A DNA stretch of 64,000 bases from Merluccius polli (GCA_030340625.1 JAOPHQ010005759.1:28264-92263), one strand, 5' to 3'. Shown: positions 34,715 to 46,475, counted from the stretch's first letter. Numbers and translations are program-made. The notes: generated from the letters alone by a model not told the origin.

Positions 34715-35776
34715 ATGGACCCCGCAGAGACGGAACAGCTGAGACACGCTATCTCCAATCAGGGAATACGCGTCGGTCAGCATGAACAAGTGTTGGTTAG
34801 CGCCATGGACAGCATTAATGCGCTAACAGCTAAGGTTGAGCAACTTAGCAGCAGCGTTAACCAAATGCTCACGGCTCTTTCCGGTGTTAGTTCCTCCGGC
34901 GGGGTTTCTAACGCTACCGCCGCAGCCGCCTCACCCGCCGTTTCGCCATCCCCTCCAGTGCCTAGTCCTGTGCATATCAGGGAGCCTCATATCCCCACTC
35001 CGGCTCATTTTTCGGGCGAATTAGGAAAGTGTGGTGTTTTTCTGCACCAGTGCTCCCTGGTCTTTTGCCAACAACCGCTCACCTACCAGACTGACAGTTC
35101 TAAAATCGCTTTTATCATGGGATTACTCACTGGTAGGGCAGCCGAGTGGTCCGTCGCCATTACCGCAGCTAACGCACCGTATGTATCGATCTACCAGCTC
35201 TTTCTCTCTGAAATTCGAAAAGTTTTTGATCACCCGGTGCAGGGTAAGGAGGCCGGTAAACGGTTGCTCGCGCTCCGCCAGGGCTCGGCTTCCGTTGCCT
35301 CTTACGCCGTGGATTTCCGCATCTTAGCGGCGCAGTGTGGCTGGGGTGAGGTAGCTCTTCAGGGGGTTTTTCTCGATGGATTAACTGAAAGACTAAAAGA
35401 CGAACTAGCGGTACGCGATGAGACTTCCTCCTTGGAGGATCTAATTGCGTTAGCCGTTCGATTGGATAACCGTCTCTGCGAGAGACGGAGGGAGAGAGAG
35501 GATTCCCTTCTTTTCCGGTCTCGCTCCATGAACCTTCGCTCCGGAGCTGCCGCGGAGGACTTCACACCGGTCGACCCAACAGCCAGCTCCAGCCCTGCTA
35601 CGTCAGACAACCTGGGTGAGCCCATGCAGCTCGGACGCATGCGTCTCACGCCGTCCGAGCGGCAACGCCGGCTTCGTCTTGGCCTCTGCATCTACTGTGG
35701 TCAGGCCGGACACCGTCTCGCCACCTGCCCGTCCACGCCAAAAGACCAGGCTCATCAGCGGCTGGGAGGGCGCTGA
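34715..35776 (+). CDS. gag: Gypsy Gag polyprotein
   Basis: 353 residues, uninterrupted. It should form the particle that packages the element's RNA. The N-terminal 60 residues look like a coiled coil; a Ser/Ala/Pro-rich linker follows; the central part (from about residue 90) resembles a retrotransposon Gag (PTPAHFSGELGKCGVFLHQC). A single CCHC knuckle is at residues 325-338 (CIYCGQAGHRLATC). The start is the first ATG, 3 bp after the primer site. The stop codon overlaps the pol ATG as TGATG. Confidence 0.93.
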   Translation: MDPAETEQLRHAISNQGIRVGQHEQVLVSAMDSINALTAKVEQLSSSVNQMLTALSGVSSSGGVSNATAAAASPAVSPSPPVPSPVHIREPHIPTPAHFSGELGKCGVFLHQCSLVFCQQPLTYQTDSSKIAFIMGLLTGRAAEWSVAITAANAPYVSIYQLFLSEIRKVFDHPVQGKEAGKRLLALRQGSASVASYAVDFRILAAQCGWGEVALQGVFLDGLTERLKDELAVRDETSSLEDLIALAVRLDNRLCERRREREDSLLFRSRSMNLRSGAAAEDFTPVDPTASSSPATSDNLGEPMQLGRMRLTPSERQRRLRLGLCIYCGQAGHRLATCPSTPKDQAHQRLGGR

Positions 35777-38700
35777 TGAGCCACACAACCACCTCCAAGG
35801 ATTCAGCTACCAGGCTCACGCAACGAGGTACGCTAACCTGGCAGCAGGAGACTGCCACCGTTCAAGTTTTGATTGACTCTGGTGCAGACGATAACTTTAT
35901 TGACTCAAATCTCTCCTCTCAGCTAGGTCTACCCCTAGAGACGCTACCTGAAGCCAAGGACGTTTTTGCGTTAGACGGCAGATTGCTGGCTCAGGTTACA
36001 CACCGTACTCAGCCATTTTCACTGCGGCTCTCCGGTAACCATCACGAGATAATCACGCTATTTGTTATTCCGTCCCCGTCCACTCCTTTGGTCCTCGGTC
36101 TCCCCTGGTTAAAGTTACATAACCCACTCATTAACTGGGCTAACTGCACTATCTCCAACTGGAGTATTTTTTGCCATTCACATTGCCTGCACTCCGCCAC
36201 TCCCAGTAATCCAGTCTCCTCTCCCATTCCTGTTGAAACTATTGACCTCTCTACCGTCCCCTCCGACTACCATGATCTGCAAGCAGTGTTCAGTAAGGAC
36301 CGGGCGTTAACCTTACCTCCTCACCGCCCGTATGACTGCGCTATCGAGATCATTCCGGGGTCCACGCTCCCCAGTAGTCGACTGTATAACCTGTCTAAGC
36401 CCGAGAAGGAAAGTATGACTAAATACATTAATGAATCACTGGCAGCAGGTCTCATCCGTCCCTCTTCATCCTCCACGGCCGCAGGTTTCTTTTTCGTGTC
36501 CAAGAAAGATAAGAGCCTGCGGCCGTGCGTAGACTACCGGGGCCTCAATAACATCACAATAAAGAATAAATACCCCCTTCCTCTTCTCGATTCGGCGTTT
36601 GGGTTCGAGCACCAGTCGGCGATCTTTACAAAATTAGATCTCCGTAACGCCTATCATTTGGTGCGCATCCGCGAGGGCGACGAGTGGAAGACCGCTTTCA
36701 ACACTCCACTTGGTCAGTTCAAATACAGAGTCATGCCGTTCGGACTCACTAACGCTCCCGCGGTTTTCCAAGCCCTCGTCAACGATGTTCTCCGCGACAT
36801 GCTCAATCTGTTTGTGTTTGTTTACCTCGACGACATTTTGATATTTTCACGCAACCTGGCCGAACATATTCAGCATGTTCGGCTTGTTCTCCAGCGACTC
36901 CTGGAGAACCGGTTATATGTCAAGGCAGAGAAGTGCGCGTTCCACGTTTCGTCCGTGGAGTTCTTGGGATTCGTCATAGAAAAGGGGCAACTTATGACGG
37001 ATCCCAAGAAGATCCAAGCGGTGGTGGAGTGGCCAGCCCCATCCACTCGCAAGCAGCTCCAGCGGTTCCTCGGGTTCGCTAATTTCTACCGCAGATTCAT
37101 AAGAGACTATAGCCTGGTAGCCGCCCCACTTACCCAGCTCACCTCGGACCAAGGTTCCCTTCGTGTGGTCTTCTGCTGCCCAGGCAGCATTTAACAAGTT
37201 GAAGCTTCTTTTTTCCTCTGCCCCTGTTCTCGCTCACTCGGATCCGTCGCTCCAGTTTGTGGTGGAGGTGGACGCCTCCGATACGGGAGTCGGAGGAGTA
37301 CTGTCACAACGGTCCCCGGACACCCAAAAGCTCCATCCATGTGCGTTCTTCTCCCGCCGACTGTCTCCAGCAGAACGTAACTATGATGTTGGCAACAGAG
37401 AGCTATTGGCTGTGGTGTTAGCGTTGCAGGAATGGAGACACTGGCTGGAGGGCTCCTCCCAGCCATTTATCGTGTGGACCGATCATAAGAACTTGTCCTA
37501 TTTACGCTCTGCCCATAGGTTAAACTCCCGTCAGGCTCGGTGGGCACTGTTCCTGGGCCGTTTCGAGTTCACCCTCACCTACCGTCCAGGGTCCCGCAAC
37601 ACCAAGCCCGACGCTCTCTCCCGTCAGTTCTCCCCTCCGGAGGAGGAGGGGGTCGTGGAAACCATCCTCCCGAGTGCCTGTGTGGTCGGAGCGGCCAGGT
37701 GGGAGGTGGAACAGGTGGTCCAGGAGGCCCTTCGGAATCAACCGCAGCCAGAGGGATGCCCTCCAGGGAGACTCTTCGTGGCGGCGGAGGCGCGATCTGC
37801 GGTCTTGCAGTGGGGCCACTCTTCAAGGATCTCATGCCATCCAGGTTTCCATCGCACCCTGGCCCTCATCCGACAGCGTTTCTGGTGGCCGTCTATCTCT
37901 CCTGATACCAAGGAGTTTGTCGCCGCCTGCTCCGTCTGCGCCCGCGGTAAGGCCTCCCATCGCCCTCCTGCCGGCCTACTACGCCCTCTTCCTGTCCCCC
38001 ACCGCCCCTGGTCACACATAGCCGTTGACTTTGTGACCGGTTTGCCTCCCTCTGAGGGGAACACGGTCGTCCTAACTATTGTGGACCGGTTTTCCAAATC
38101 GGTGCATTTCGTTCCACTGCCCAAGCTCCCCTCAGCTTTAGAGACTGCGAACCTCTTGGTTCACCATGTGTTCCGTCTTCACGGGATACCCCAGGACATT
38201 GTGTCAGACCGGGGGCCGCAGTTCGCATCACGAGTATGGAAAGCCTTTTGCCAGGCGTTGGGGGCAGCTGTTAGCCTTTCATCCGGGTTCCACCCCCAGA
38301 CTAACGGCCAGACGGAGCGGGCAAACCAGGACCTGGAGTCAGCTCTCCGTTGCGTCACCGCCCGTCATCCAGCCTCCTGGTCCACCCACCTTCCCTGGAT
38401 CGAGTACTCTCATAACTCCCTGGTCAGCTCCGCCACAGGGATGTCGCCATTCATGTCTGCCAACGGTTTCCAACCCCCATTATTTCCCACACAGGAGGCT
38501 GGTGTTGCGGTTCCCTCGGTGCGGGAGAATCTACGGCGTGCCCACCGAGTCTGGAAAGAGGTTAGAGCAGCCCTTGCACGCACCACAGCCCGCAACCAGC
38601 GCCTTGCAGACCGGCACCGGGTTCCAGCTCCCAGCTATCAGCCAGGTCAAAGGGTTTGGTTGTCCTCACGTGACTTACCCCTACAGGTGGAGAGCAGAAA

Positions 38701-39088
38701 GCTCGCCCCCAGATTCATTGGACCGTTTGAGATCGACCACATAATAAATCCCAATGTTGTAAGATTGAAGTTACCTCCCAGTCTCCAGATTCACCCAGCC
38801 TTCCATGTCTCGTTGCTTAAGCCTGTTACCTCCAGTCCATTCAGCCCTCCGGCCGACCCCCCACCACCCACCCGGCTCATCGATAACCACCCGGCCTACA
38901 CCGTCCGGCAACTACTGGACGTCCGCCGGCGGGGCCGGGGGTTCCAGTTTCTGGTGGACTGGGAGGGTTATGGTCCGGAGGAGCGTCAGTGGGTCTCTCG
39001 GGCCCTCATCCTGGACAATACCCTCATCACAGACTTTTACGGACGCTTTCCTGATAAACCGGGCAGAACGCCAGGAGGCGTTCGTTAA
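35776..39088 (+). pseudogene. pol: Gypsy Pol polyprotein with one frameshift
   Basis: Protease, reverse transcriptase, RNase H, integrase and chromodomain in that order. First open part 35776-37194: protease DSGA at residues 34-37, reverse transcriptase with CVDYRGLNNITIKNKYPLP and YLDD at residues 350-353. The frame changes near 37143-37148 (an apparent extra base), and the rest is open in the next frame to 39088: RNase H (VDASDTGVGG, GNRELLAVV, TDHKNL), integrase with an HHCC finger (ending CSVCARGK) and core motifs VDFVTG, SDRGPQFAS and ANQDLESALR, and a chromodomain at the end (FLVDWEGYGPEERQWV). Pol is in the -1 frame relative to gag, and the stop-start overlap TGATG suggests re-initiation or frameshifting. 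As written this copy could not make full-length Pol. Confidence 0.92.
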
Positions 39089-39096
39089 GGGGGGGG
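39087..39096 (+). promoter_or_regulatory. Gypsy polypurine tract
   Basis: AAGGGGGGGG, three bases before the 3' LTR and overlapping the pol stop codon. Confidence 0.8.
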
Positions 39097-39099
39097 TAC

Positions 39100-39657
39100 T
39101 GTCATGGTTTGAGTTTTACGTTTCTGTGTTGTTGCTTGTTTTGTCCCTTCTCGTTTCCCCTGGCGTGTAGGTGCAAGGTAGTGGGCGTGGTAAGGTTGCC
39201 GGCACATTCAACGAGGCACACCTGGCTCTCATCATCAATCACTCCTCCTATATAACCCCGGTTCAATCTCCACTCCAGTGCCGAATTATTACAGATGTCA
39301 CGTTAGTACTCATCGTGTGTTTTTTCTCGTTCACCTTTTTTGGTCACTACTGGCTCTAGTGTGTTTTTTTGTGATCTGACAGTTTCGTGTTTTTCTCCCG
39401 GTGGCTCTACGTGCCTTAGGTCTCCAGTGTGCCGCGTGCTTATGCCGTCCGCCGAACGCCGTTTCCAGCCTACCGCGTGTCCCCCTTTCCTGGCATCCTG
39501 TGTCGGCAGCCTTCCCGTCTGCTGCCCTCCCTGCACGCCAGCGTCCTTAGTTATATCCCCTCCGTTTTTGATCCTTGTTTGATAAACCCTTTTTTCACCA
39601 TCACCTCTCGTTGTCTCTGTCTCTGCTCCGGGGCCCTACTATTGCTAAACGTAACAG
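39100..39657 (+). repeat. Gypsy 3' LTR
   Basis: Same length and apparently identical to the 5' LTR; TATATAA at 39249-39255. Confidence 0.95.
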
Positions 39658-39662
39658 CACAT

Positions 39663-40143
39663 GTCGTTACGAACCAATGACGTCCTGCTTTCTAGATGAG
39701 CGCTATTCTTCATTCATTCTTCCCCCACACACTCTCTTTTTTGCTGTCAATGGGTTTTTTTCTCGAGACTTTTGCACACGCTAAACTGTCTCCCATTGAC
39801 GTCCTCAATCCCCTTAGCCTTTGTTCTGCACTTTTTATTTGTGTTTTCTATTCCTAAACTTATTTGTTAGTTATTCTAGTTTCATTTGTTACTTCTAGTT
39901 TTATTTAGTTATTTTAAGTATACTTTTAGTAAATTTATAACGGAACTCTCATCCATCATCCACCAGCCTATTTCTTCTCCGCAGAGATTCTTTTTATTGC
40001 GAACCCACCGTATGACAGAAAACACCTGGACACAGTATAAAAACCAGAAGTTAGGTGGACTCACCTCTTTTTGCGCGCGTTTCTTCTGGGTTTAAACTGT
40101 GTTGAGTTGGTCTCTGGTTAAACGATTTTGCGCATTCAGTCAA
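39663..40143. other. Leader side of the minus-strand provirus, right flank of the Gypsy element
   Basis: No coding sequence recognised. On the minus strand, an AGGTGAGT donor-like site near 40060 follows the primer-site region, as in a retroviral leader. Confidence 0.4.
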
Positions 40144-40144
40144 T

Positions 40145-40165
40145 CCTGTTCGTGACGCCAAATAA
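40145..40165 (-). promoter_or_regulatory. Putative retroviral tRNA primer-binding site
   Basis: Directly after the minus-strand LTR end comes TTATT and then TGGCGTCACGAACAGG, the form of a retroviral primer site. I cannot say which tRNA matches. Confidence 0.5.
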
Positions 40166-40614
40166 TGTGGTATATTCTTCTCGGCTGCCATAATGCTGGT
40201 CTGTGGATGATGAAATGATGGAGGTCCGCTCCCAAAAGTGTCTGAGTAAATAACTTTTTATTTAACAGAGAACACAAGCGGGATGACATTCAATGCATCT
40301 GAATGGTGGCCGAATCTTCTCTGAACCTGAGTCCGAATCCCCCAATGGGGTCCAAATCTGAATCCTCTCTAATGCACACACTTCTTACTTAGATTTACTA
40401 CTCAAAAAGGGTACTACTCAAAACCTTCTGAGGTCATTAGGGCATCTTCTTGCTGTTTCAGCAGGCACTCATTATTGTACCTATAGTTTACAGAGAGACA
40501 CAGGATGTGCTCTCATGACACAGCAGTATTCTACAGATAAAGAATGAGTGAAATACAATGAATGAAAGAAAGAAGGAGAATAACCTGCAAATGTATATCA
40601 GGAAATACACCTCA
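40166..40614 (-). repeat. Retroviral LTR (minus orientation)
   Basis: Reverse complement runs from TGAGGTGTATTT to ...ATATACCACA (449 bp), with AATAAA complement at 40257-40262. It is the same family as the plus LTR at 26513-27072, with a shorter or diverged middle. A primer-like site next to it marks it as a 5' LTR. Confidence 0.75.
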
Positions 40615-40705
40615 CCACCATTCAACTATTTCTGGGTAGGTTCACCTAAAAATGCCCGGATGTGTCAACAGAGCGGAAAGTACCCGGATTGTTGTTCTCA
40701 TGTAT

Positions 40706-41310
40706 GAGAACGTTAGAAACACAAGTAAAAAAAACAAAAACAGGCAAGGCTCACCATAAGCCATTGCAAATTGAAATAACATAGAAAATTATAAAAATAT
40801 CCCACCTAAATGAAGGCATGTTTTAAGCCCAACTTTCCAGAGCAGGCAACCCGCTGGACGGCTACCCGCTTCCGTCAAAATTCAAAGATGAGGGATTTGC
40901 GATTTGCATTCAAATCTATCGGATGACCCTCATACGTTGTAAAGCGACGAGGGGGAAGATATTACGGTAATTTGCCTGACGCGTGCTGGTTTTGTTTACC
41001 TACCAACAGTTGCTATGCCTCGCTGGTTGACATGGATGAGAACGTTAGAGACACAACCAAGTAAAAAAAAGTCAATGTAGGCTCACCATCAATTATAAAA
41101 AATATCCCACCTAAATGAAGGCATGATTTAAGCCTACAGTAAATACGCAGTCCGGTAATTATTTAATTTTAATGTAGCCCAAAGTTATAGATATTTAATT
41201 TTTAAAAAGTCAATCGTCTGAAACCCTGCTTCCTGCTTGTGCAGGCGAGCCGATGGACCACCTTCCGTCAAAATCCAGAGATGCGGCATTTGCATTCAAA
41301 TCTATCGGAT
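40706..41310. repeat. Tandem duplication left of the FEN1-like element
   Basis: Two imperfect copies of a unit of about 330 bp (ATGAGAACGTTAGA...GGCTCACCAT...CCCACCTAAATGAAGGCATG...). A partial third copy lies at about 44870-45030 on the right side, in the same orientation (shared TGCATTCAAATCTATCGGAT). Confidence 0.7.
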
Positions 41311-41505
41311 GTCCAGTCATTTTATGGATAAGGGTTGAACAAATTGCAACAGAAGCAAACTCAGCTGATTTTGTATCCTCAATATGTCCTGAGTAAGGAA
41401 AAAAAATGCCCCGAAGAATCCCAATAGGGGAAAGTTTAGAAAAAGACCGAAATATACCCTATTCATACGCCTATTAATTATTTTTCTCACACGCATAGGA
41501 AATCT
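41311..41505 (+). repeat. Left inverted repeat flanking the FEN1-like gene
   Basis: Starts GTCCAGTCATTTTA and pairs with 44664-44861 at high identity (near 90% by eye). It includes the GGGAAAG...TCGGGGC type segment seen inverted on the right. Confidence 0.8.
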
Positions 41506-41699
41506 TGTTGACATCTTAGAGTACAACAAATGTCACCATATGTCATTCATTCTATTGCCAACTGTCAACTCTCAACTGTCAATCAACTCTCACTACGCTC
41601 AGGTAAGAAAGATTTCCTTTTGTTTCTCGTACATGGATAATCAACCTACATTAATAAAAAAATACCTGGTGATAAACTACAATTTATTGGGATCATCTG

Positions 41700-44190
41700 G
41701 ATGTGTGTTGAGCTGTGGTACGACTATTATTGGTGAAAAGATGTCAAGTTTAGGATTGACATCTGACCTATCAACACAGTTTGTCCAATATGCTGCCGAC
41801 AATGTCGACCATAACATCCGCACACTTGATGGGCTTGGTACATTCCATGGTATGGGGATGATTGCCACCATTACCCCTGGAATTACATCGAGGAAGACAA
41901 TCCCCAGGTTGAAGGCTACTTCCTTGGATGTGGCAGCTGTTGGAAGGGTAGATGTACGGTCCTTCAGAGAGGAAAGGCACAACTTCACAGCAATAACCTA
42001 CCAGAAGCTTCAGAGCCTTCAGGTCCAGAATAGCTGTGAAAACCTTGATGTCCTATGGAAGTCATCCATCCTCTTCGGGTCCCCCAGACCAGCATGGTCA
42101 GGAATGATGCAGTTTGTGCATAAAGGTGACCACCCTGGCAAGTCAAGCATTATGTTCCTGCCCATGATTGATCTGAATCCAAGTGATAGCACATGCATAT
42201 TCTCAACGCTGAAATATGTTAGAAATATGTTAACATCCGCAACGTCACAATGTCCCCCCAGTCATCACCTTTGATCAGCCTCTTTGGTGGAAGGCTCTCA
42301 TGATCGTCAAATCTCAGCCGATAGAAAGTGATCTGAGACAAATCGTCTTATGTTTGGGTGGCTTCCATGCAGAGATGAGATTCCTCGGTTGTTTCGGACA
42401 CCTGATGGCCTCATCTGGACTCCAAGAAGTGCTGGAGTTGATCTATGCCTCAAACACAGTAATCCATATGATGTCTGGCAAAGCTGTTGCACGAGCAGTT
42501 CGTGCACACTCAATTGTCGATGCGTCCCTCAATGCACTGATTCTGGCAGATGTTTTCAATGTAAATCTACCACAGCAATCTGGAACATCAGACAAGAGTA
42601 AGGAAGGAGAGTCAGAGTAAGCTGAAGCTGTTACAGCGATGGAGACCAGGTGACAGGACACAGGACACAATCTGTACACCAAATCTGCTAGGGTGTATCT
42701 TCAGCAGATGCAAAACCTCCAGACCACACACCCAGGAGTCCATCAACATTTCGAGAAAGGGTTCCACGTGATCCGTCGGAGGGACCGCCATTGAGCAGGT
42801 CTCTCACCTGACCTGATCATTGAGCAGGTTCTCATGAGGAGTTTAAAAACCAGTGGTGGGCTCACATGAGGGCGAGGGATGACGGAGCAACAACGTCTGT
42901 TGTGGCTGCTATCCATGCCCGCCTGTGGAGAAGTAAACCAGGCAATGGAAGGACTCACAGGGGTCAACTACAACACTGGAGAGCAGAATAAAGACATGAC
43001 TAAAGCAAGGCAAGCCCGTGACTGGAAGGATACATTAATAGTTGTCAGTCATCTACAGGAGCAAAATCCATTCAGCAGTGACCCAAGTCTGAGGAACATT
43101 GCCTCCAGGGAGCATGCTCTTTCCAACGTCAACGTTGATACTGCACGGTCTGTTGGCACTGCAATCCTGAAGTCAATGGATGGACAAACACCTGGTGACT
43201 ATACTTTCAAAAGGAAAGACCAAGCTGTCACTCTTGGCATGAGGTCTTCTGTGAGGATTGATGGAAAAGAAATTCAAGTTGATCCACAGCTTCTCTTCCA
43301 GAGATTGGTGATAGTGGCACAGAAGTGTGATGAACTCGAGGCAGCCCTCAAGTATGAGCTATGTAGCTATCCGCCATCTCTATTTGATTCATCCGTTCTG
43401 CTTCATGCAGCAAAGAAGCCTGCCCTCGCTAATGCCATCTGGAAACTTGTTGGACCAGATGTTTCAGCAGAAAATGTGGTCGATAGCAGCCAGTACGTCT
43501 TGGATGGTGGAGCACTTCTTCAACGCATCCCATGGTCCCAGGGATCTACTTACAAAGACATATGCCACCAATACACAGATTACGTGGGAAGTATGGCAAG
43601 GCTGTAGTGGTGTTTGATGGCTATCAAAGTAACAACACGAAGGATATGACACACCAGAGACAGTCAAAAGGGAGGATTGGTGCTACAGTGACATTCACAG
43701 CCGACATGACGCTCACAATGAAGAAGGAAGAGTTCTTGGCAAACACCTATTGCTTTCCATGCTGTGGAGAGCTACAGAAGGCGAACTGTGAGACCTACCA
43801 TGCCTCAGGAGATGCAGATCTGTTGATTGTGCAGAAAGCTGTGCAGTGTGCTACCATCAACAACACTGTGCTAATAGGGGATGACAGATCTATTAGTCCT
43901 TCTCTGCTACCATGCAAGCATGGATTCCCATGATCTGTTCCTCTGTAGTGAGTCAAGGAGGAACACAAAGAAGCCTTACATGTGGAACATGAAGGCTACA
44001 AAAGAACGGCTCGGCCCAGGCATTTGTAAGCATATCTTGTTCTTACATGCAGTTCTGGGATGTGACAATACATCTCGCCTTCATGGGATCGGGAAGGGAG
44101 CATCGCTCAATAAATTCATTGAAAATGTTTCGAGAGCAAGCCAAGCCAAGAAGATGAGATTCTCTAGTAGTGCATTGTGTACGTAATTTG
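41700..44190 (+). pseudogene. Decayed gene for a large PIN/FEN1-like nuclease protein (uncharacterised family)
   Basis: Consecutive open pieces in shifting frames form one protein family that I know only as uncharacterised multi-copy proteins in fishes and marine invertebrates. Pieces: about 41700-42252 (NVDHNIRTLDGLGTFHGMG), 42255-42620 (LGGFHAEMRFLG, then GHLMASSGLQEVLE), 42672-42875, 42879-43585 (MTEQQRLLWLLSMPAC, then FKRKDQAVTLG), 43590-43900 and 43881-44186. The last two give a PIN/FEN1-like fold: VVVFDGYQ, SGDADLLIVQKA, VLIGDD then DLLVLLCYH, and GCDNTSRLHGIGKG, a helix-hairpin-type motif. Breaks: frame changes near 42250, 42620, 43590 and 43890, and an in-frame TGA at 42867-42869. The C-terminal part of the family is not found. 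Nuclease activity is inferred from motifs only. Confidence 0.65.
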
Positions 44191-44663
44191 ATTGTTTGAT
44201 ACAGCCACTTTTTATTTTAGCTACCTTTTTTCTTCTGCATTCTCCTTACCCTTGTCTCCTGTTCTTCCCTCAGACTCATCCCCGTGAAACAGTCCCATGG
44301 ACCCAGCCCCAAACCCCATCTCTGCAATTATAATTAATAAAGGCTGGTTTAAAGTACTTCTTCCTGCCTCTATATATTAATGCTCATGGGTAGCCTAAAT
44401 GGGTTCCATTCAGACCTTAACATTAAGTATTTTACTGTTATATGTCAACAAGGTTCAACAAGACATTTTCACCTGGCTATATCCGATGTTTAGATCCGTT
44501 GTGGTAGCCTATTTATGCAAATTAGCACATAAGTAATTAGATTATGCCCAGTTTGCCCATGTTAACAAACAATTTCAAAAAACTTGTAATACATTTTTTG
44601 TTTGTCTTGATGTAAGTAATCAACTCAATTTTCATGGTGATATCTGAAGGTTAATTGTTTTTC

Positions 44664-44861
44664 CTATCCACGTGAGAAAAATAATGAATAGGCGTATGCA
44701 TAGGGTATATTTCGGTCTTTTTCGAAACCTTCCCCTATTGGGATTCTTCGGGGCTTTTTTTTTCCTAACTCAGGACATATTGAGGATACAAAATAAGTTG
44801 AGTTTGCTTCTGTTGCAATTTGTTCAACCCTGACCCCTATTTTGGCTTAAAATGACTGGAC
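44664..44861 (-). repeat. Right inverted repeat flanking the FEN1-like gene
   Basis: Ends TAAAATGACTGGAC, pairing with the left arm at 41311-41505. No clear target duplication lies immediately outside the pair. Confidence 0.8.
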
Positions 44862-45030
44862 TACTATACGTAGCCCAAAGTTGTGTATATCTATACATTT
44901 AATACAAAAGTCAAACGCCTGGAACGCTACTTCCGTGTCAGGCAAACCGCTGGATGGCTAACCCCCTTTCGTCAAAATCCAAAGATGAGGGATTTGCATT
45001 CAAATCTATCGGATGACCCTATACGTTATC

Positions 45031-46470
45031 AAGTGACGAAGACGGGGTACCCTCAACATCGATTACGGACATCGGGGGGGAATGGCGGTACGGCACCATG
45101 TGACGAATAGGGGTGAGGCCGTGTTGGTTACAGCAAATAGCAGTGCGATGTGTCTGAATGGTAGCAAAATCAAAACTGACCTAGTTTTTGTTTGTTAGTT
45201 TTTCTGACTGTGTGAGCAGAGAACTGTTCTCCTAGCAGCAGCAGCTGTTGGGCCGTGTGGAACCGGGTCAGATTAATTATTAATCAATGAGACCAGATGA
45301 CCACCAAGGAGTTCCAGGAGGGGTTACAGAGTTGAAACACCCGGCTGGGCAGTCACTGGTGAGTGGAAGATCAATACGGGTTAAATACGACTATTGATTT
45401 ACTATGACTTACCAAACTTGTATGTTAGTGTCCAGATTTACTTAATGTTATTAAGGTGGTATTTAGATTCGATTCATTTTATTAAGGTGGAATTATTTTA
45501 CCAATATTCAAACAAAATAAAAAATGTTCCAAGTACCCCCTGCAATCCTGAAAGTAACATCATCTATGTGACATAGTGGTCATATATAAATACTTCACTG
45601 GCCAGGCGCGAGGCCCACATGAGCGCGAGGCCCTGTGCGGCCGCACAGTTCGCACCCCCCTAGGGACGGCCCTGCATCAGAGTGATGTGCACGTCAGAGA
45701 CACACTTATGAACAATTAACACACCCACCGTGTTTGCAATTATACGGGTGGATATAAAAGCATGCGCAATGTGATGAAGAAAATGGTATTACCGATGGCA
45801 GCGTTCGCGTTGTTAGAGGACCTTGCAAATGGTGCAATCCGACGTGAGAGTATTTAGCGAACGCGAGGATTTACTTGCAAACGATGACTTTGATGATGAA
45901 TGATGAATGATGGCTCATAAGCCGATTTCGAATGTGCGACAAAGTATGCGGGAGTTATAAGCGTTACGGAATTTGCTCAAAAACAGCGCCACCTAGTGGT
46001 CTTCCAAGTGTGCGGCATGAAAGTGACGCATAGAATATATTCCTCCGCTTCACCTCCACCTTCAGATCCGACCACTTCTTCTTCCCCTGTGTGTGTGTGC
46101 GCTGCTCAGACCCCACGGGTCACACACACGCTCCCACTCATCTCCTTCCTCTTCATATTGATCCCTGCTGACAGGGGACCAGAGAGAATCTCCCTCCGCG
46201 GCTCCACGTCATTCACCACAATCTCCAACTCGGACTCTGTGAAATGTATTTTCTTTCCTTCGTTCATGCTTGTGTTACACCCAGAGAGTGCAAGCTGACC
46301 CAAGGGTTGGCATATTTTAGAAAAGATGTTATTCTGAAAGAATCAATTAAACAAAAAGACAAGTGAGTCGGCTGGTCTTCAGCGGCTTTACTGGTCCCGA
46401 TTAACTGCCAACTGAAGAACGCAGCGCAGCCCACAGTTTATATAGCCGCGGGTGGTCTTGTGCCTTTAAT
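45031..46470. other. Unassigned spacer
   Basis: No gene recognised. A GC-rich transposon-end-like segment (CGCACCCCCCTAGGGACGGCC, about 45650-45673) suggests more element remnants. Confidence 0.4.
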
Positions 46471-46472
46471 AC

Positions 46473-46475
<3 letters not shown>

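Larger units (their letters stand above)
34143..39657 (+). mobile_element. Young sushi-type Gypsy (chromovirus) LTR retrotransposon
   Basis: Full-length element: LTR 34143-34700, primer site 34701-34711, gag 34715-35776, pol 35776-39088, polypurine tract 39087-39096, LTR 39100-39657. The direct repeat CACAT flanks it (34138-34142 and 39658-39662). The two 558-bp LTRs appear identical by reading, so insertion was recent. A C-terminal chromodomain and a self-priming site place it with the Tf1/sushi lineage of chromoviruses. Confidence 0.95.
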
